From Bacillota bacterium (GTDB taxonomy: Bacteria; Bacillota; UBA4882; UBA8346): a DNA stretch of 50,895 nucleotides. Below, one piece after another: positions 1 through 8,237 of this stretch; position 1 is the first letter of the stretch, and each line of letters starts with the position of its first letter. The notes under the pieces were generated by a model, which saw nothing but the letters and a program-made list of their open reading frames with translations, did not search any database and was not told where the DNA came from. The stretch spans positions 1-50,895 of the forward strand of contig JAKPCT010000081.1 of NCBI GenBank assembly GCA_029553165.1, in the 5' to 3' direction. The translations under genes and the position numbers were made by a program.

Positions 1-109
1 TATTGTTATATATAAGTAAATATTTTAAAAATAATATTGCAAAAATCAAATTATAATGTTAACCTTAATTATATTATAACAACAACCTTACATGAAAGGA
101 GTAAGAATT

Positions 110-2218
110 ATGGATAAAGGACAAATTGTATTACAGGAATCATTAGAAAATACTTTTGGATGTAATGTTTTTAATGATGCGGTTATGCGAACCCGACTGC
201 CTAAAAATATTTATAAGGCATTAAAGCGGACAATAGATCAGGGTTTACCACTCGATCCGTCTGTGGCTGATGTAGTTGCAAACGCGATGAAAGACTGGGC
301 AATTGAGAAAGGTGCTACTCATTTTACGCATTGGTTTCAGCCAATGACCGGGATTACTGCAGAAAAACACGATTCATTTATTTCGCCGACCCCAGAGGGA
401 CGGATTATTATGGAGTTTTCAGGAAAAGAACTGATTAAAGGGGAACCTGATGCTTCTTCGTTCCCGTCCGGAGGATTGAGAGCTACTTTTGAAGCGCGTG
501 GATATACAGCTTGGGATTGTACCTCTCCGGCCTTTATTAAGGAAAATACTTTATGTATTCCGACAGCCTTTTGTTCTTATACTGGTGAAGCCTTGGATAA
601 AAAGACTCCGCTGTTAAGATCGATGGAGGCTTTGTCAAAACAAGCGGTTCGAGTTTTAAGACTCTTAGGAAATACTACTGTTACTAAAGTTACTACAACG
701 GTTGGACCTGAACAAGAGTACTTCATTATTGATAAAAAACATTATGAACAACGTAAAGATTTGATTTTAACAGGTCGGACTTTATTTGGAGCAAAACCTT
801 CTAAAGGACAAGAATTAGAAGATCACTACTTTGGTAGTTTAAAAGAACGAATTGCTAAATTCATGCAAGAGGTCGATTTAGAGCTTTGGAAGTTAGGCGT
901 TTTAGCAAAAACCAAACATAATGAAGTTGCGCCTTCCCAGCATGAATTAGCTCCAATTTTCAGCACCACCAATGTAGCAACTGACCACAATCAGTTAACG
1001 ATGGAGGTCTTGAAGAAAGTTGCCGGACGTCATGGTTTGGTCTGTCTCTTACACGAAAAACCATTTGCCGGTGTTAACGGTTCCGGAAAGCATAATAACT
1101 GGTCGATGAGTACTGATGACGGTCAAAACTTACTTGATCCGGGACATACACCACACGAGAATGCTCAATTTTTACTTTTCTTAAGTGCGGTTATCCAAGC
1201 TGTTGATGAATATGCTGAATTACTTCGTATGTCAGCGGCTAATCCTGGTAACGATCACCGTTTAGGAGCTAATGAAGCACCGCCGGCAATCATCTCCATT
1301 TTCTTAGGCGAACAGTTGACCGATATTTTAGAACAAATTGAAAATGGTGGAGTAAAGAGCTCAAAGGTAGGAGGAGAACTTAAGATCGGCGTATCAACCT
1401 TACCGACTCTACCGAAAGATACAACAGATCGTAACCGTACTTCGCCATTTGCATTTACCGGTAATAAATTTGAGTTCCGAATGGTTCCTTCTTCGGCTTC
1501 AATTGCCGGTCCCAATACTGTATTAAACACGATTGTTGCTGAAACACTCTCCCGAATTGCCGATCGCTTGGAAAAGGCCAGCGATATCGATAGCGAAGTT
1601 CAAAAGATTGTTACTGAAATAATTAAAAATCACAAACGAATTATTTTCAACGGCAACAACTATTCTGAAGAATGGGTGGCTGAAGCGGAAAAACGTGGTT
1701 TGCCCAATATCAAATCAATGGTTGAAGCAATTCCGGCATTGATTGCTGAAAAGTCAGTCAAACTTTTTGAAAAGCATAACGTTTTGAACCATGCTGAGCT
1801 TCATTCCCGTTATGAGATTCATTTGGAAACCTATAGCAAACAGATTAATATTGAGGCTTTAACTATGGTAGATATGGCTAAACGTCAGATTTTGCCGGCT
1901 GCATTGAAATACAGTAAGGCTGTAGCCGATGCAGTAACTGCAGTAAAAGCTGTACCGTCATGTGATGTTTCAGCGCAGGAATCATTATTGAAAGAACTGA
2001 CGGCAGGGATTAATGCATTCTATGGAAGTCTTAATGAATTAGAGAAGACTTTGGCCAATGTTCCAAGTGATGATGCGTATACAGTTGCCAAATATTATCG
2101 TGATGTAGTCTTTGTGGCGATGAATAAATTGCGTGCTGATAGCGATAAACTGGAAGTATTGGTCGATTCAAGCATTTGGCCAATTCCAACTTATGCTGAT
2201 ATTTTGTTCAGTGTATAA
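110..2218 (+). CDS. glnN: Glutamine synthetase, type III
   Basis: Makes glutamine from glutamate, ammonia and ATP in the cytosol. At 702 aa it matches the large type III family (about 700-730 aa), not the 440-470 aa type I/II enzymes. Visible motifs are EQEYFIID (about residue 205), [16 protein letters not shown] (about 265), the ATP/glutamate region [10 protein letters not shown] (about 325) and the NEAPPAIIS strand (about 385). An ATG at 92 is in frame, but the site AAAGGAG at 95-101 sits 8 nt before the ATG at 110, so 110 is taken as the start. It is monocistronic and followed by a strong hairpin. No clear promoter or regulator site was recognised upstream. Family assignment is very secure. 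Confidence 0.95.
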   Translation: MDKGQIVLQESLENTFGCNVFNDAVMRTRLPKNIYKALKRTIDQGLPLDPSVADVVANAMKDWAIEKGATHFTHWFQPMTGITAEKHDSFISPTPEGRIIMEFSGKELIKGEPDASSFPSGGLRATFEARGYTAWDCTSPAFIKENTLCIPTAFCSYTGEALDKKTPLLRSMEALSKQAVRVLRLLGNTTVTKVTTTVGPEQEYFIIDKKHYEQRKDLILTGRTLFGAKPSKGQELEDHYFGSLKERIAKFMQEVDLELWKLGVLAKTKHNEVAPSQHELAPIFSTTNVATDHNQLTMEVLKKVAGRHGLVCLLHEKPFAGVNGSGKHNNWSMSTDDGQNLLDPGHTPHENAQFLLFLSAVIQAVDEYAELLRMSAANPGNDHRLGANEAPPAIISIFLGEQLTDILEQIENGGVKSSKVGGELKIGVSTLPTLPKDTTDRNRTSPFAFTGNKFEFRMVPSSASIAGPNTVLNTIVAETLSRIADRLEKASDIDSEVQKIVTEIIKNHKRIIFNGNNYSEEWVAEAEKRGLPNIKSMVEAIPALIAEKSVKLFEKHNVLNHAELHSRYEIHLETYSKQINIEALTMVDMAKRQILPAALKYSKAVADAVTAVKAVPSCDVSAQESLLKELTAGINAFYGSLNELEKTLANVPSDDAYTVAKYYRDVVFVAMNKLRADSDKLEVLVDSSIWPIPTYADILFSV

Positions 2219-2250
2219 AAAATGTTCTTATTTAATGTTTTTATTTGTCG

Positions 2251-2280
2251 AGGCTGTTGCAAAATTGCAACAGCCTTTAA
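2251..2280 (+). terminator. Terminator after glnN
   Basis: A perfect 12-bp stem, AGGCTGTTGCAA at 2251-2262 pairing with TTGCAACAGCCT at 2265-2276, is followed by a short T run. The T tract is weak, so termination may be partial. Confidence 0.65.
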
Positions 2281-2320
2281 ATATGTGTTTAAGTATTCAT
2301 ACCAAAATATCGAAGAAAAC

Positions 2321-2390
2321 CTTGAAAATAGCGGACCATACTATTATAATTTGGGATGTAAATAGTATGGTAGGTTTATTATAATTATAA
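2321..2390 (+). repeat. Diverged direct repeat, copy A (about 70 bp)
   Basis: By eye this segment aligns to 3115-3180 with a few 1-2 nt gaps. Shared blocks are CTTGAAAAT, TATAATT, TAGTA and GGTAGGTT followed by ATTATAA. The -35 and -10 elements fall at the same places in both copies. The two copies lie on either side of the GAD-like gene at 2439-2999. Confidence 0.6.
2322..2350 (+). promoter_or_regulatory. Promoter of the GAD-like gene, copy A of a duplicated module
   Basis: TTGAAA at 2322-2327 and TATAAT at 2345-2350 are 17 bp apart, a near-consensus vegetative promoter. The -10 lies inside an inverted repeat: CCATACTAT at 2336-2344 and ATAGTATGG at 2362-2370. This could be an operator or a hairpin at the start of the transcript. 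A diverged copy of the whole module is found at 3115-3184. Confidence 0.65.
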
Positions 2391-2438
2391 TTATAATTGT
2401 AAGTTTAATATCTTGCGCTGCTTTTGTGGAGGTTCAGT

Positions 2439-2999
2439 ATGGATGAAAATATGGAAAAAGTATTCAGTGATTTTAAGTTACATAAAAAAGTGGCTATTGA
2501 GATAATTGAGAAATATAGGGATAAAGTTGGAGAAGATGTTATCGCAATCTGGGAAAAATATGGCTTTGGAAGTACTTTCAAAGGATACCTGAAGATAATT
2601 AATCCGGATGATTTGCAGGAGCTACTGGAAGCAACATATATTATGCCATTTGATGATATTCCGGTTTTTGTAACTGGGATGGGGGATATTATTGTATTTA
2701 ATAGTACAGGAAGTTTCGGAATATTAGATTATCGCCATCAACGTATTAAGGTATTGTGGAGCAAAAGGAAGATACTCTGGACTTATTTCTTGAATAATTA
2801 CTTTCAAGATAAATACTGGATGTGGGACCCTTATTTTGAAGCAGTAGAGAAGTATGGAGAACTCGATTATGATGAATGCTTTGGGTATGAACCATTACTA
2901 AGTTTAGGTGGAGCGGAGAGTTTAGAGAACTTAAAGAAGATAAAGTATGATGTTTATATAAGGATACTAAGTGAAGCGCAGGGGATTCTATCTTCTTAA
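2439..2999 (+). CDS. GAD-like / DUF1851 protein (Tdi1-type immunity protein)
   Basis: A 186-aa soluble protein. The N-terminal part (about residues 5-105), with a W-x-K/R-YGFG motif followed by GYLKIINPDDLQELL, resembles the GAD-like domain. The C-terminal part (about 110-180), ending in a glycine pair and a leucine-rich helix (EPLLSLGGAESLENLKKIK), resembles DUF1851. This two-domain layout is that of Tdi1, the immunity protein to a type VI-secreted DNase, and of polymorphic-toxin immunity proteins. No toxin gene is adjacent, so it is an orphan here. The start at 2439 is set by GGAGG at 2428-2432; an earlier in-frame ATG at 2424 has no such site. The immunity role is inferred from family resemblance only. 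Confidence 0.7.
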   Translation: MDENMEKVFSDFKLHKKVAIEIIEKYRDKVGEDVIAIWEKYGFGSTFKGYLKIINPDDLQELLEATYIMPFDDIPVFVTGMGDIIVFNSTGSFGILDYRHQRIKVLWSKRKILWTYFLNNYFQDKYWMWDPYFEAVEKYGELDYDECFGYEPLLSLGGAESLENLKKIKYDVYIRILSEAQGILSS

Positions 3000-3114
3000 T
3001 AAATCAAATAAAAAGAAACGGTTGAGTACATGCACATCTGCTATCAAATCTAGTGAGTAAGCAGGAACAAAAAAGCATCCGAAATTAAATCTGCAAAGAT
3101 TTTTGAACAGACAT

Positions 3115-3180
3115 CTTGAAAATGTCTGACATATTATTTATAATTGGTACGTAGTAGTACGGTAGGTTGATTATAAATAT
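3115..3180 (+). repeat. Diverged direct repeat, copy B
   Basis: Second copy of the promoter module at 2321-2390. The inverted-repeat arms are changed, but several changes keep pairing possible through G-U pairs (7 of 9 positions), which hints at a conserved RNA or DNA structure. A small extra hairpin, CAGACAT at 3108-3114 with ATGTCTG at 3122-3128, overlaps its left edge. Confidence 0.55.
3116..3144 (+). promoter_or_regulatory. Promoter of the symporter unit, copy B
   Basis: TTGAAA at 3116-3121 and TATAAT at 3139-3144 have a 17-bp spacer, the same layout as copy A. A second weaker promoter, TTTACA at 3193-3198 and TAAAAT at 3217-3222 with an 18-bp spacer, follows. Both would produce a leader RNA that reaches the hairpin at 3259-3286. 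Apart from these elements the 314-bp gap 3000-3313 holds no gene that I can see. Confidence 0.6.
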
Positions 3181-3258
3181 AAAAATAAAATCTTTACAGA
3201 TAAATTTGTAGAACGGTAAAATGGTAGGATGCTCTTATGACAAGATGTTTCGTAAGCT

Positions 3259-3292
3259 AACACCTCATTTTTCTGTTTGAGGTGTTTTTTTA
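3259..3292 (+). terminator. Terminator or attenuator in the symporter leader
   Basis: AACACCTCA at 3259-3267 pairs with TGAGGTGTT at 3278-3286, followed by a run of T. It ends only about 15 nt before the ribosome binding site of the next gene. It may terminate the upstream gene or act as an attenuator in the leader; no antiterminator partner or known riboswitch was recognised. Confidence 0.75.
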
Positions 3293-3313
3293 TTAAACAA
3301 AAGGAGGAAAACG

Positions 3314-3493
3314 ATGTTTGGGATTAAGGATTTTTGGGTTTACTCGGCATTTGTTTTATGTATTGCCAGTACATTGCTTTGTGTTATTTATGGCTTGTTA
3401 AACTGGAATAAAGGACTGGTCGAGGAAGAAGAACAAATATCGGAAGAAGCAAGATGGGAACTTCAGGAAGAAAAGATTATTGAAAAACTTTAA
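3314..3493 (+). CDS. Small accessory protein of the symporter
   Basis: A 59-aa protein. The first half is one membrane segment (about residues 8-30: WVYSAFVLCIASTLLCVIYG) followed by the turn LLNW; the tail is highly charged and rich in Glu. This is the form of the small subunit that often precedes sodium:solute symporters. The strong site AAAGGAGG lies 5-6 nt before the ATG. Its stop codon overlaps the AAGGAG site of the symporter gene, which points to translational coupling. The function of such subunits in assembly or stability is inferred from context. Confidence 0.8.
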   Translation: MFGIKDFWVYSAFVLCIASTLLCVIYGLLNWNKGLVEEEEQISEEARWELQEEKIIEKL

Positions 3494-3505
3494 GGAGATA
3501 AATTG

Positions 3506-5110
3506 ATGAGTGCTTTAGGTTACACAATTATTGTCTTAATCTATTTGGTGGCAATCGGTTACCTTGGTTATCTTGGTTATCGCAAAACTACCACGGCCCA
3601 AGATTATATGGTTGCTGGCAGAAAGATACATCCTTTTATTATGGCTTTATCGTATGGCGCTACATTTATCAGTACTTCGGCAATCGTGGGGTTTGGCGGA
3701 GCTGCCGGTGTTTTTGGAATGGGACTTTTGTGGTTAACGTTTTTAAATATATTTGTCGGAATCTTTATTGCCTTTGTTTTATTCGGGAAACGGACCAGGA
3801 AGATGGGGCATAATTTAGATTCGCATACGTTTCCGGAATTGTTAGGTGAGAGGTTTCAATCCCGGTTTATCCAGGGTTTTTCCGGTTTGGTCATCTTTGC
3901 CTTTATGCCGTTATATGCTGCGGCTGTTTTGATTGGAGCTGCCCAGTTTTTAGCAGAGACTTTTGGGATCAATTATGAAGTTGCCTTATTCTTCTTCACG
4001 GCAATAGTTGCCCTTTATGTTGTAATGGGTGGAATGAAAGGAGTGATGTATACTGATGCATTGCAAGGAAGTTTAATGTTTATCGGTATGGCCTTACTGC
4101 TTTATTTTACATATAGTAAGTTAGGCGGGATTACTGCTGCCCATCAAAAGCTTGAATCGTTATCAAATTATGCGATGGCCGCTTTCGGTAAAGGTGGTCA
4201 TTTGGGTTGGACGGCAATGCCCCGATTTGGTAGTGATATGTGGTGGACTTTGGTGTCAACTATCGTAATGGGAGTTGGGGTTGGTGTCGTTGCTCAGCCA
4301 CAACTGGTAGTAAGATTTATGACAGTAAAAAGCAACCGTGAGTTAAACCGGGCGGTCTTGATTGGGGGTATATTTATCTTATTGATGACCGGAGTTGCTT
4401 TTGTAGTTGGTTCGCTCTCCAATGTTTTCTTCATTGAAAGATATGGAGCAATAGCAATAAAAGCTGCAGGTGGAACTGATAATATTATACCTGGTTTTAT
4501 TAATAAGTTTATCCCATCATGGTATGGCGCGCTTTTTATGATTACTCTTTTATCAGCAGCAATGTCCACCATCAGCTCGCAATTTCATGTGATGGGAACA
4601 TCGATTGGTCGGGATATTTATGAAAAGGCATTGGGTAAAAGTGGCGAACATTCAATGCTAGTAAACCGGATTGGTACCTTGTTTGTTATTATTGTAAGTG
4701 CTTTAATAGCTTATATTTTGCCGAAGGTTTATGATGGTGGCGAAGCGATTATAGCCAGGGGCACGGCGATCTTTTTTGGGTTATGTGCTTCAACTTTTCT
4801 GCCGGCATATTTAGGAGCGTTATATTTTAAAAAATTATCGAGAAAAGCAGTAATTTATGGAATGATTACCGGATTTTTAGCCAGCGCCTTTTGGATCCTG
4901 TTTGTCCATACCAGTGAATCCAGTGTGTTACTGATATGTAAAGCTTTGTTTGGAGTTGATAGTATTGCTGGCAATACCGTGTGGAGTGTTGTTGATCCGA
5001 TTGTGGTCTCCTTGCCTTTATCAATTCTAATTACAACAGTAACAGGGTTACTAACCGTTCATGAATTTGACGACCAACACATAAAACGCTGTTTTGAAGG
5101 GGTAAATTAA
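3506..5110 (+). CDS. Sodium:solute symporter (SSS family)
   Basis: A 534-aa integral membrane protein with about 13 hydrophobic segments. It imports a small solute using the sodium gradient. Family features include the N-terminal YLGYRKTTTAQDYMVAGRK segment, the glycine- and serine-rich SYGATFISTSAIVGFGGAAG region (about residues 48-68), and LLSAAMSTISSQFHVMG (about 350), where the conserved Ser residues of the Na2 site sit. The substrate cannot be read from the sequence; the family covers proline, pantothenate, acetate and sugars. The ATG at 3506 is 8 nt after AAGGAG; a TTG at 3503 is too close. It forms an operon with the 59-aa gene before it. Confidence 0.9.
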   Translation: MSALGYTIIVLIYLVAIGYLGYLGYRKTTTAQDYMVAGRKIHPFIMALSYGATFISTSAIVGFGGAAGVFGMGLLWLTFLNIFVGIFIAFVLFGKRTRKMGHNLDSHTFPELLGERFQSRFIQGFSGLVIFAFMPLYAAAVLIGAAQFLAETFGINYEVALFFFTAIVALYVVMGGMKGVMYTDALQGSLMFIGMALLLYFTYSKLGGITAAHQKLESLSNYAMAAFGKGGHLGWTAMPRFGSDMWWTLVSTIVMGVGVGVVAQPQLVVRFMTVKSNRELNRAVLIGGIFILLMTGVAFVVGSLSNVFFIERYGAIAIKAAGGTDNIIPGFINKFIPSWYGALFMITLLSAAMSTISSQFHVMGTSIGRDIYEKALGKSGEHSMLVNRIGTLFVIIVSALIAYILPKVYDGGEAIIARGTAIFFGLCASTFLPAYLGALYFKKLSRKAVIYGMITGFLASAFWILFVHTSESSVLLICKALFGVDSIAGNTVWSVVDPIVVSLPLSILITTVTGLLTVHEFDDQHIKRCFEGVN

Positions 5111-5123
5111 TAGTAAATTGTCT

Positions 5124-5170
5124 ATAATCCGAAAGTTTTAATTTGATTAAGATTTTCGGATTATCTATTT
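5124..5170 (+). terminator. Terminator after the symporter gene
   Basis: ATAATCCGAAA at 5124-5134 pairs with TTTCGGATTAT at 5154-5164, followed by CTATTTTT. The arms are 11 bp with a 19-nt loop. Confidence 0.75.
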
Positions 5171-5181
5171 TTAAGAAACGC

Positions 5182-5210
5182 TTGAAATCCGTTTGGATAT
5201 CGAATATAAT
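5182..5210 (+). promoter_or_regulatory. Promoter of fapR
   Basis: TTGAAA at 5182-5187 and TATAAT at 5205-5210 with a 17-bp spacer. The -10 element overlaps the left edge of the FapR-like operator, so bound repressor would block polymerase. Confidence 0.75.
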
Positions 5211-5231
5211 TATTACTAGGTGATAATAATT
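5208..5231. promoter_or_regulatory. FapR-type operator
   Basis: A palindrome with 8-bp perfect arms (AATTATTA at 5208-5215, TAATAATT at 5224-5231) around an 8-bp centre. The 17-nt core TTATTACTAGGTGATAA (5210-5226) matches the Bacillus fapR operator, as I remember it (TTAGTACCTAGTCTTAA), at 11 of 17 positions. It covers the end of the -10 and the likely start of transcription and lies directly before fapR, so autoregulation released by malonyl-CoA is expected. Confidence 0.7.
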
Positions 5232-5248
5232 TGTGAATGGTGAGACTG

Positions 5249-5851
5249 ATGGCTAATAAACTTTTAAAGAAAACCGAACGACATCAGCGCCTATTAAAAG
5301 AGATTAATAATAATCCGTTTATTACTGATGAGGAATTGGCTGAGATTTTGCAAGTCAGTATTCCGACAGTAAGGTTAGACCGTATGGAATTAGCGATTCC
5401 TGAAGTCCGTAAGCGCACCAAAGAGATGGCAGCCCATTTTTTTGGTGAATCCCAGTCATTAGAGCAGAAAGAGATTGTGGGCGAAGTCATTGAGATTGAT
5501 TCCGGTAAAAGAGGTTTATCGATTCTGGAGACCGATCAGACTATGTGTTTGGCGAAATGTGATATCATTCGCGGACACGTTATTTTCGCCCTTGCTAACA
5601 CTCTTGCCAATGCAGTTGTTAACTTTCCGGTTGCCTTAACCGGAAGGGCAGAAGTAAATTATCTACGGACCGTCAGGGCCGGAGAACGTTTAATTGCCAA
5701 GGCAAAAGTTTTAGAGAAGAAAGGGCACCGCTTTTTGATTGAAGTAGTTGTGAGATCAAAAGAAGAAATTGTTTGTACCGGTAATTTTGTGATTTATGGC
5801 ATGAATTTGGATACTGCGAATTATCTGAAATTACTGAAAGATGTAGAATAA
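5249..5851 (+). CDS. fapR: Fatty acid and phospholipid biosynthesis repressor FapR
   Basis: A 200-aa repressor that senses malonyl-CoA. Residues 1-60 form a DeoR-like helix-turn-helix (FITDEELAEILQVSIPTVRL, then DRMELAIPEVR, close to the Bacillus FapR helix). Residues about 75-195 form a hot-dog thioesterase-like effector domain with the family's ARGHxxFA-like helix (here IRGHVIFALANTLANAV) and the AEVNYLRTVRAGERL strand. The start is uncertain: ATG 5237, GTG 5240 and ATG 5249 are in frame; 5249 gives a length close to the family (about 190 aa) and has GGTGAG upstream. It sits just ahead of fabH, a typical FapR target, but without plsX-fabD-fabG, so the rest of its regulon lies elsewhere. Confidence 0.92.
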   Translation: MANKLLKKTERHQRLLKEINNNPFITDEELAEILQVSIPTVRLDRMELAIPEVRKRTKEMAAHFFGESQSLEQKEIVGEVIEIDSGKRGLSILETDQTMCLAKCDIIRGHVIFALANTLANAVVNFPVALTGRAEVNYLRTVRAGERLIAKAKVLEKKGHRFLIEVVVRSKEEIVCTGNFVIYGMNLDTANYLKLLKDVE

Positions 5852-5866
5852 AGGAGACATGAACAA

Positions 5867-6823
5867 ATGAAATCAGTCGGTATTCGTTCGATGGGAGCTG
5901 CAGTTCCTAAAAAGATTCTCTCAAATCAAGATTTAGAAAAGATGGTGGATACCAGTGATGAGTGGATCGTTACCCGTACCGGAATCAGGGAACGCCGGGT
6001 TTTAGAAAGTCATGAGACTATTAATGATTTGCTGGTTCAAGCAGCATTGACAGCCTGCGAAAAATCCAATATTAGTCCAGGACAACTTGATTTTATTATT
6101 AATTCAACCTTATCTCCTGACCGGATCAGTCCGGCTCAAGCTTTTGAAATTGGCCGGGAGATTAAGGCCGAAAAGATTTTTGGTTTTGATATAAATGTTG
6201 CTTGTTCCGGATTTGTCTATGGACTGGCGATTGCCGAGAGTCTTTTAAAAGTCAGAGATGTCAGTTATGGATTGGTAACTGCCGGTGAACAAGTAACAAG
6301 GATGGTTGACTACACTGATCGCGCCAACTGTATTTTATTTGGCGACGGAGCAACAGCCACAGTTGTAACCAACGACCAACCCGATCATTTAATCGTTGCT
6401 ACCGAAATGGGTTCCGATCCAACCCTCTCAAATGAGGTTGTTATTGGCGGAATTAACGATTTGCTTAATGATAAAAGCGGTTATTATTTCAGACAAAATG
6501 GCAGATCTGTTTTTAAGTTTGCGGTCAATAAGATTAAAGAGATGTTTGAGGTAGTGCCTCGTAAAGCAGGGATTGACTCTGCTAAGATCCGTTATGTTGT
6601 GCCGCATCAGGCAAACATTAGGATTATTGAAGCGGCAGCTAAAGAAATAACATCAAACGGGACTGAATTTATTGTTAATGTAAATAAATACGGCAATACT
6701 TCCTCGGCTTCAATCGGTTTGGCATTGAATGAGGCTTGGAACCGGTTTGAAAAAGGAGATCTAGTGCTTTTAGTCGGGTTTGGCGCCGGTTTAAGCTGGG
6801 GAGCTACTTTGATCGAGTGGTAG
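5867..6823 (+). CDS. fabH: Beta-ketoacyl-ACP synthase III
   Basis: Starts fatty acid synthesis by condensing an acyl-CoA primer with malonyl-ACP. At 318 aa the length is normal. The Cys-His-Asn triad is intact: Cys113 in NVACSGFVYG, His247 in VVPHQANIR, and Asn277 in KYGNTSSASIG. The N-terminal SDEWIVTRTGIRER motif is also present. AAAGGAG lies about 9 nt before the ATG. It follows fapR by 15 nt and is most likely co-transcribed from the FapR-regulated promoter, which would tie initiation of fatty acid synthesis to the malonyl-CoA pool. Whether it prefers branched or acetyl primers cannot be read here. Confidence 0.95.
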   Translation: MKSVGIRSMGAAVPKKILSNQDLEKMVDTSDEWIVTRTGIRERRVLESHETINDLLVQAALTACEKSNISPGQLDFIINSTLSPDRISPAQAFEIGREIKAEKIFGFDINVACSGFVYGLAIAESLLKVRDVSYGLVTAGEQVTRMVDYTDRANCILFGDGATATVVTNDQPDHLIVATEMGSDPTLSNEVVIGGINDLLNDKSGYYFRQNGRSVFKFAVNKIKEMFEVVPRKAGIDSAKIRYVVPHQANIRIIEAAAKEITSNGTEFIVNVNKYGNTSSASIGLALNEAWNRFEKGDLVLLVGFGAGLSWGATLIEW

Positions 6824-6860
6824 TTGGTTGCTTTAAAAAGTAAAAATTGATATTTTTATA

Positions 6861-6893
6861 AAAACGCTGTAATATACAAAGACAGCGTTTTTT
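6861..6893 (+). terminator. Terminator after fabH
   Basis: AACGCTGT at 6863-6870 pairs with ACAGCGTT at 6882-6889, with flanking A and T runs extending the stem, followed by T. Confidence 0.8.
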
Positions 6894-6910
6894 ACTGATT
6901 ATTAAAAAAG

Positions 6911-6955
6911 ATTTACATAAACTTAATTTACATAAAAATAATTTACATTTAGTTT
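6911..6955. repeat. 15-bp tandem repeats upstream of the GGDEF gene
   Basis: Three tandem units starting at 6911, 6926 and 6941. Each opens with ATTTACAT and the start-to-start spacing is exactly 15 bp. Units 1 and 2 match at 13 of 15 positions; unit 3 keeps only the first 8. They end about 40 bp before the next start codon and could be repeated protein-binding sites. Confidence 0.7.
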
Positions 6956-6997
6956 CAGACCAAAAATGCCGATATTGGGAATGGAAGGTGGTAGTTG

Positions 6998-8158
6998 GTG
7001 ACTGAAAAAATTATATTAGCCGTAATCGTCTTAGCTTCAATAACAACGGTTTATTTTCATTATTATACAAATGGTTTTTATCGCAAGTTGTTTCGGTTAG
7101 AAGATGTTTTAAGCGGGGAACTCGATTATTTTCAATTATCAAAGAGCATTCTGCAAAAAGTGATTCATGAACTGGCGGCAAACAGCGGACTGCTGTACTG
7201 GCACGATGATACGAAAAATGAATTTAAGTTAAAAACCCTGCACGACATTCCCACTGATCGAATTAGTATTCTGACCAAACTATTAAAACAACCAGGTGGT
7301 TTTTTTGAACGATTGGAGCAGGAGCCAGTTCCGATCGTTATCAATTTAAATCAGATTATTTCAGCAGATGATTCAAAAGAGTTTGGACAATTAAAGACAT
7401 TTTGTAAAAACTTCATGTTGATTCCGTTAATTAATAATAAAAAACTTCAAGGTGTTTTGATAATTTTCTCCAATCGTAATTTTGATCAGAAACAAATATT
7501 ACTGATGAAATATTTTGCGCCCCATATGGCAGTCCATCTTGATAACGCGCGTTTATACCAATTAACCAAAGAAACCGCGGTTGAGAATGCCCGACTTTAT
7601 TTGAATTTGTCAAAACTTTACCAACAAGCAACCTCTGATGAACTGACCGGGCTCTATAACCGTAATTTTATGATGCAACGATTGAAAGAAGAACTAAAGA
7701 AGGCCTGGCGTTTTAAACAGCCGTTAGCAATAATATTTGCCGATGTTGATTTCTTTAAAAAAGTCAACGATGAATATGGACATCAGATGGGGGACCGACT
7801 GCTTACCGAATTTGGCGAACTGTTAAAAAGTTCGGTCTGTGAATATGATGTTGCCTGCCGGTTTGGCGGTGAGGAGTTTGTAATTTTATTACCCCACACT
7901 ACTTTGGAAAATGCGGAAGAGTTAGCGGAACGATTAAGACGGAAAACCCAGCAGCATTATTTCTGTGAACCGGAGAAGCAGCTTACGATAACTGCCAGTT
8001 TTGGTGTTAGTGCGACACCAATCTTTCCGGAGACGCTGCCATCGCCAGAAGCGGTTGATCAATTATTGGAAACTCTGATTGCCAGAGCTGACGAGGCTTT
8101 ATATGAAGCAAAAGAAAACGGTCGTAATTTAGTGAAGTCCAAGCCAACAATTTTATAA
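6998..8158 (+). CDS. Membrane-anchored GAF-GGDEF diguanylate cyclase
   Basis: Likely makes cyclic di-GMP from two GTP at the membrane. The 386-aa protein has one N-terminal membrane segment (about residues 4-22), a GAF-like sensor region (about 40-190), a short helix linker, and a GGDEF domain (about 210-380). The catalytic loop is RFGGEEFVILL, an active-type GGEEF; the metal and substrate sites FADVDFFKKVNDEYGH and LTGLYNRNF are present. The inhibitory RxxD site before the loop is not conserved: CEYD stands in its place, so product feedback may be missing. GTG at 6998 is chosen because GGAAGGTGG lies 6-7 nt upstream; TTG at 6995 is also possible. It is preceded by 15-bp repeats. A PilZ protein at 12.4 kb is a candidate receptor. 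Confidence 0.88.
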   Translation: MTEKIILAVIVLASITTVYFHYYTNGFYRKLFRLEDVLSGELDYFQLSKSILQKVIHELAANSGLLYWHDDTKNEFKLKTLHDIPTDRISILTKLLKQPGGFFERLEQEPVPIVINLNQIISADDSKEFGQLKTFCKNFMLIPLINNKKLQGVLIIFSNRNFDQKQILLMKYFAPHMAVHLDNARLYQLTKETAVENARLYLNLSKLYQQATSDELTGLYNRNFMMQRLKEELKKAWRFKQPLAIIFADVDFFKKVNDEYGHQMGDRLLTEFGELLKSSVCEYDVACRFGGEEFVILLPHTTLENAEELAERLRRKTQQHYFCEPEKQLTITASFGVSATPIFPETLPSPEAVDQLLETLIARADEALYEAKENGRNLVKSKPTIL

Positions 8159-8237
8159 AAAAAGGGGTAAACTAGTAATAATTTGAAGAGGATAAATGAA
8201 GAAAGACACGAATAATATGTTATTGAGGTGCTAAATA

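Noticed and set aside
57-81. TGTTA and TAACA half-sites before glnN, like a GlnR/TnrA box
   Set aside because: The spacing (15 bp between halves) does not fit the TGTNAN7TNACA consensus, and the 7-bp-spaced partner is TTATA, not TNACA.
2133-2384. An open frame overlapping the end of glnN
   Set aside because: It is in another frame of glnN, then runs through the terminator and the next promoter, with no ribosome binding site.
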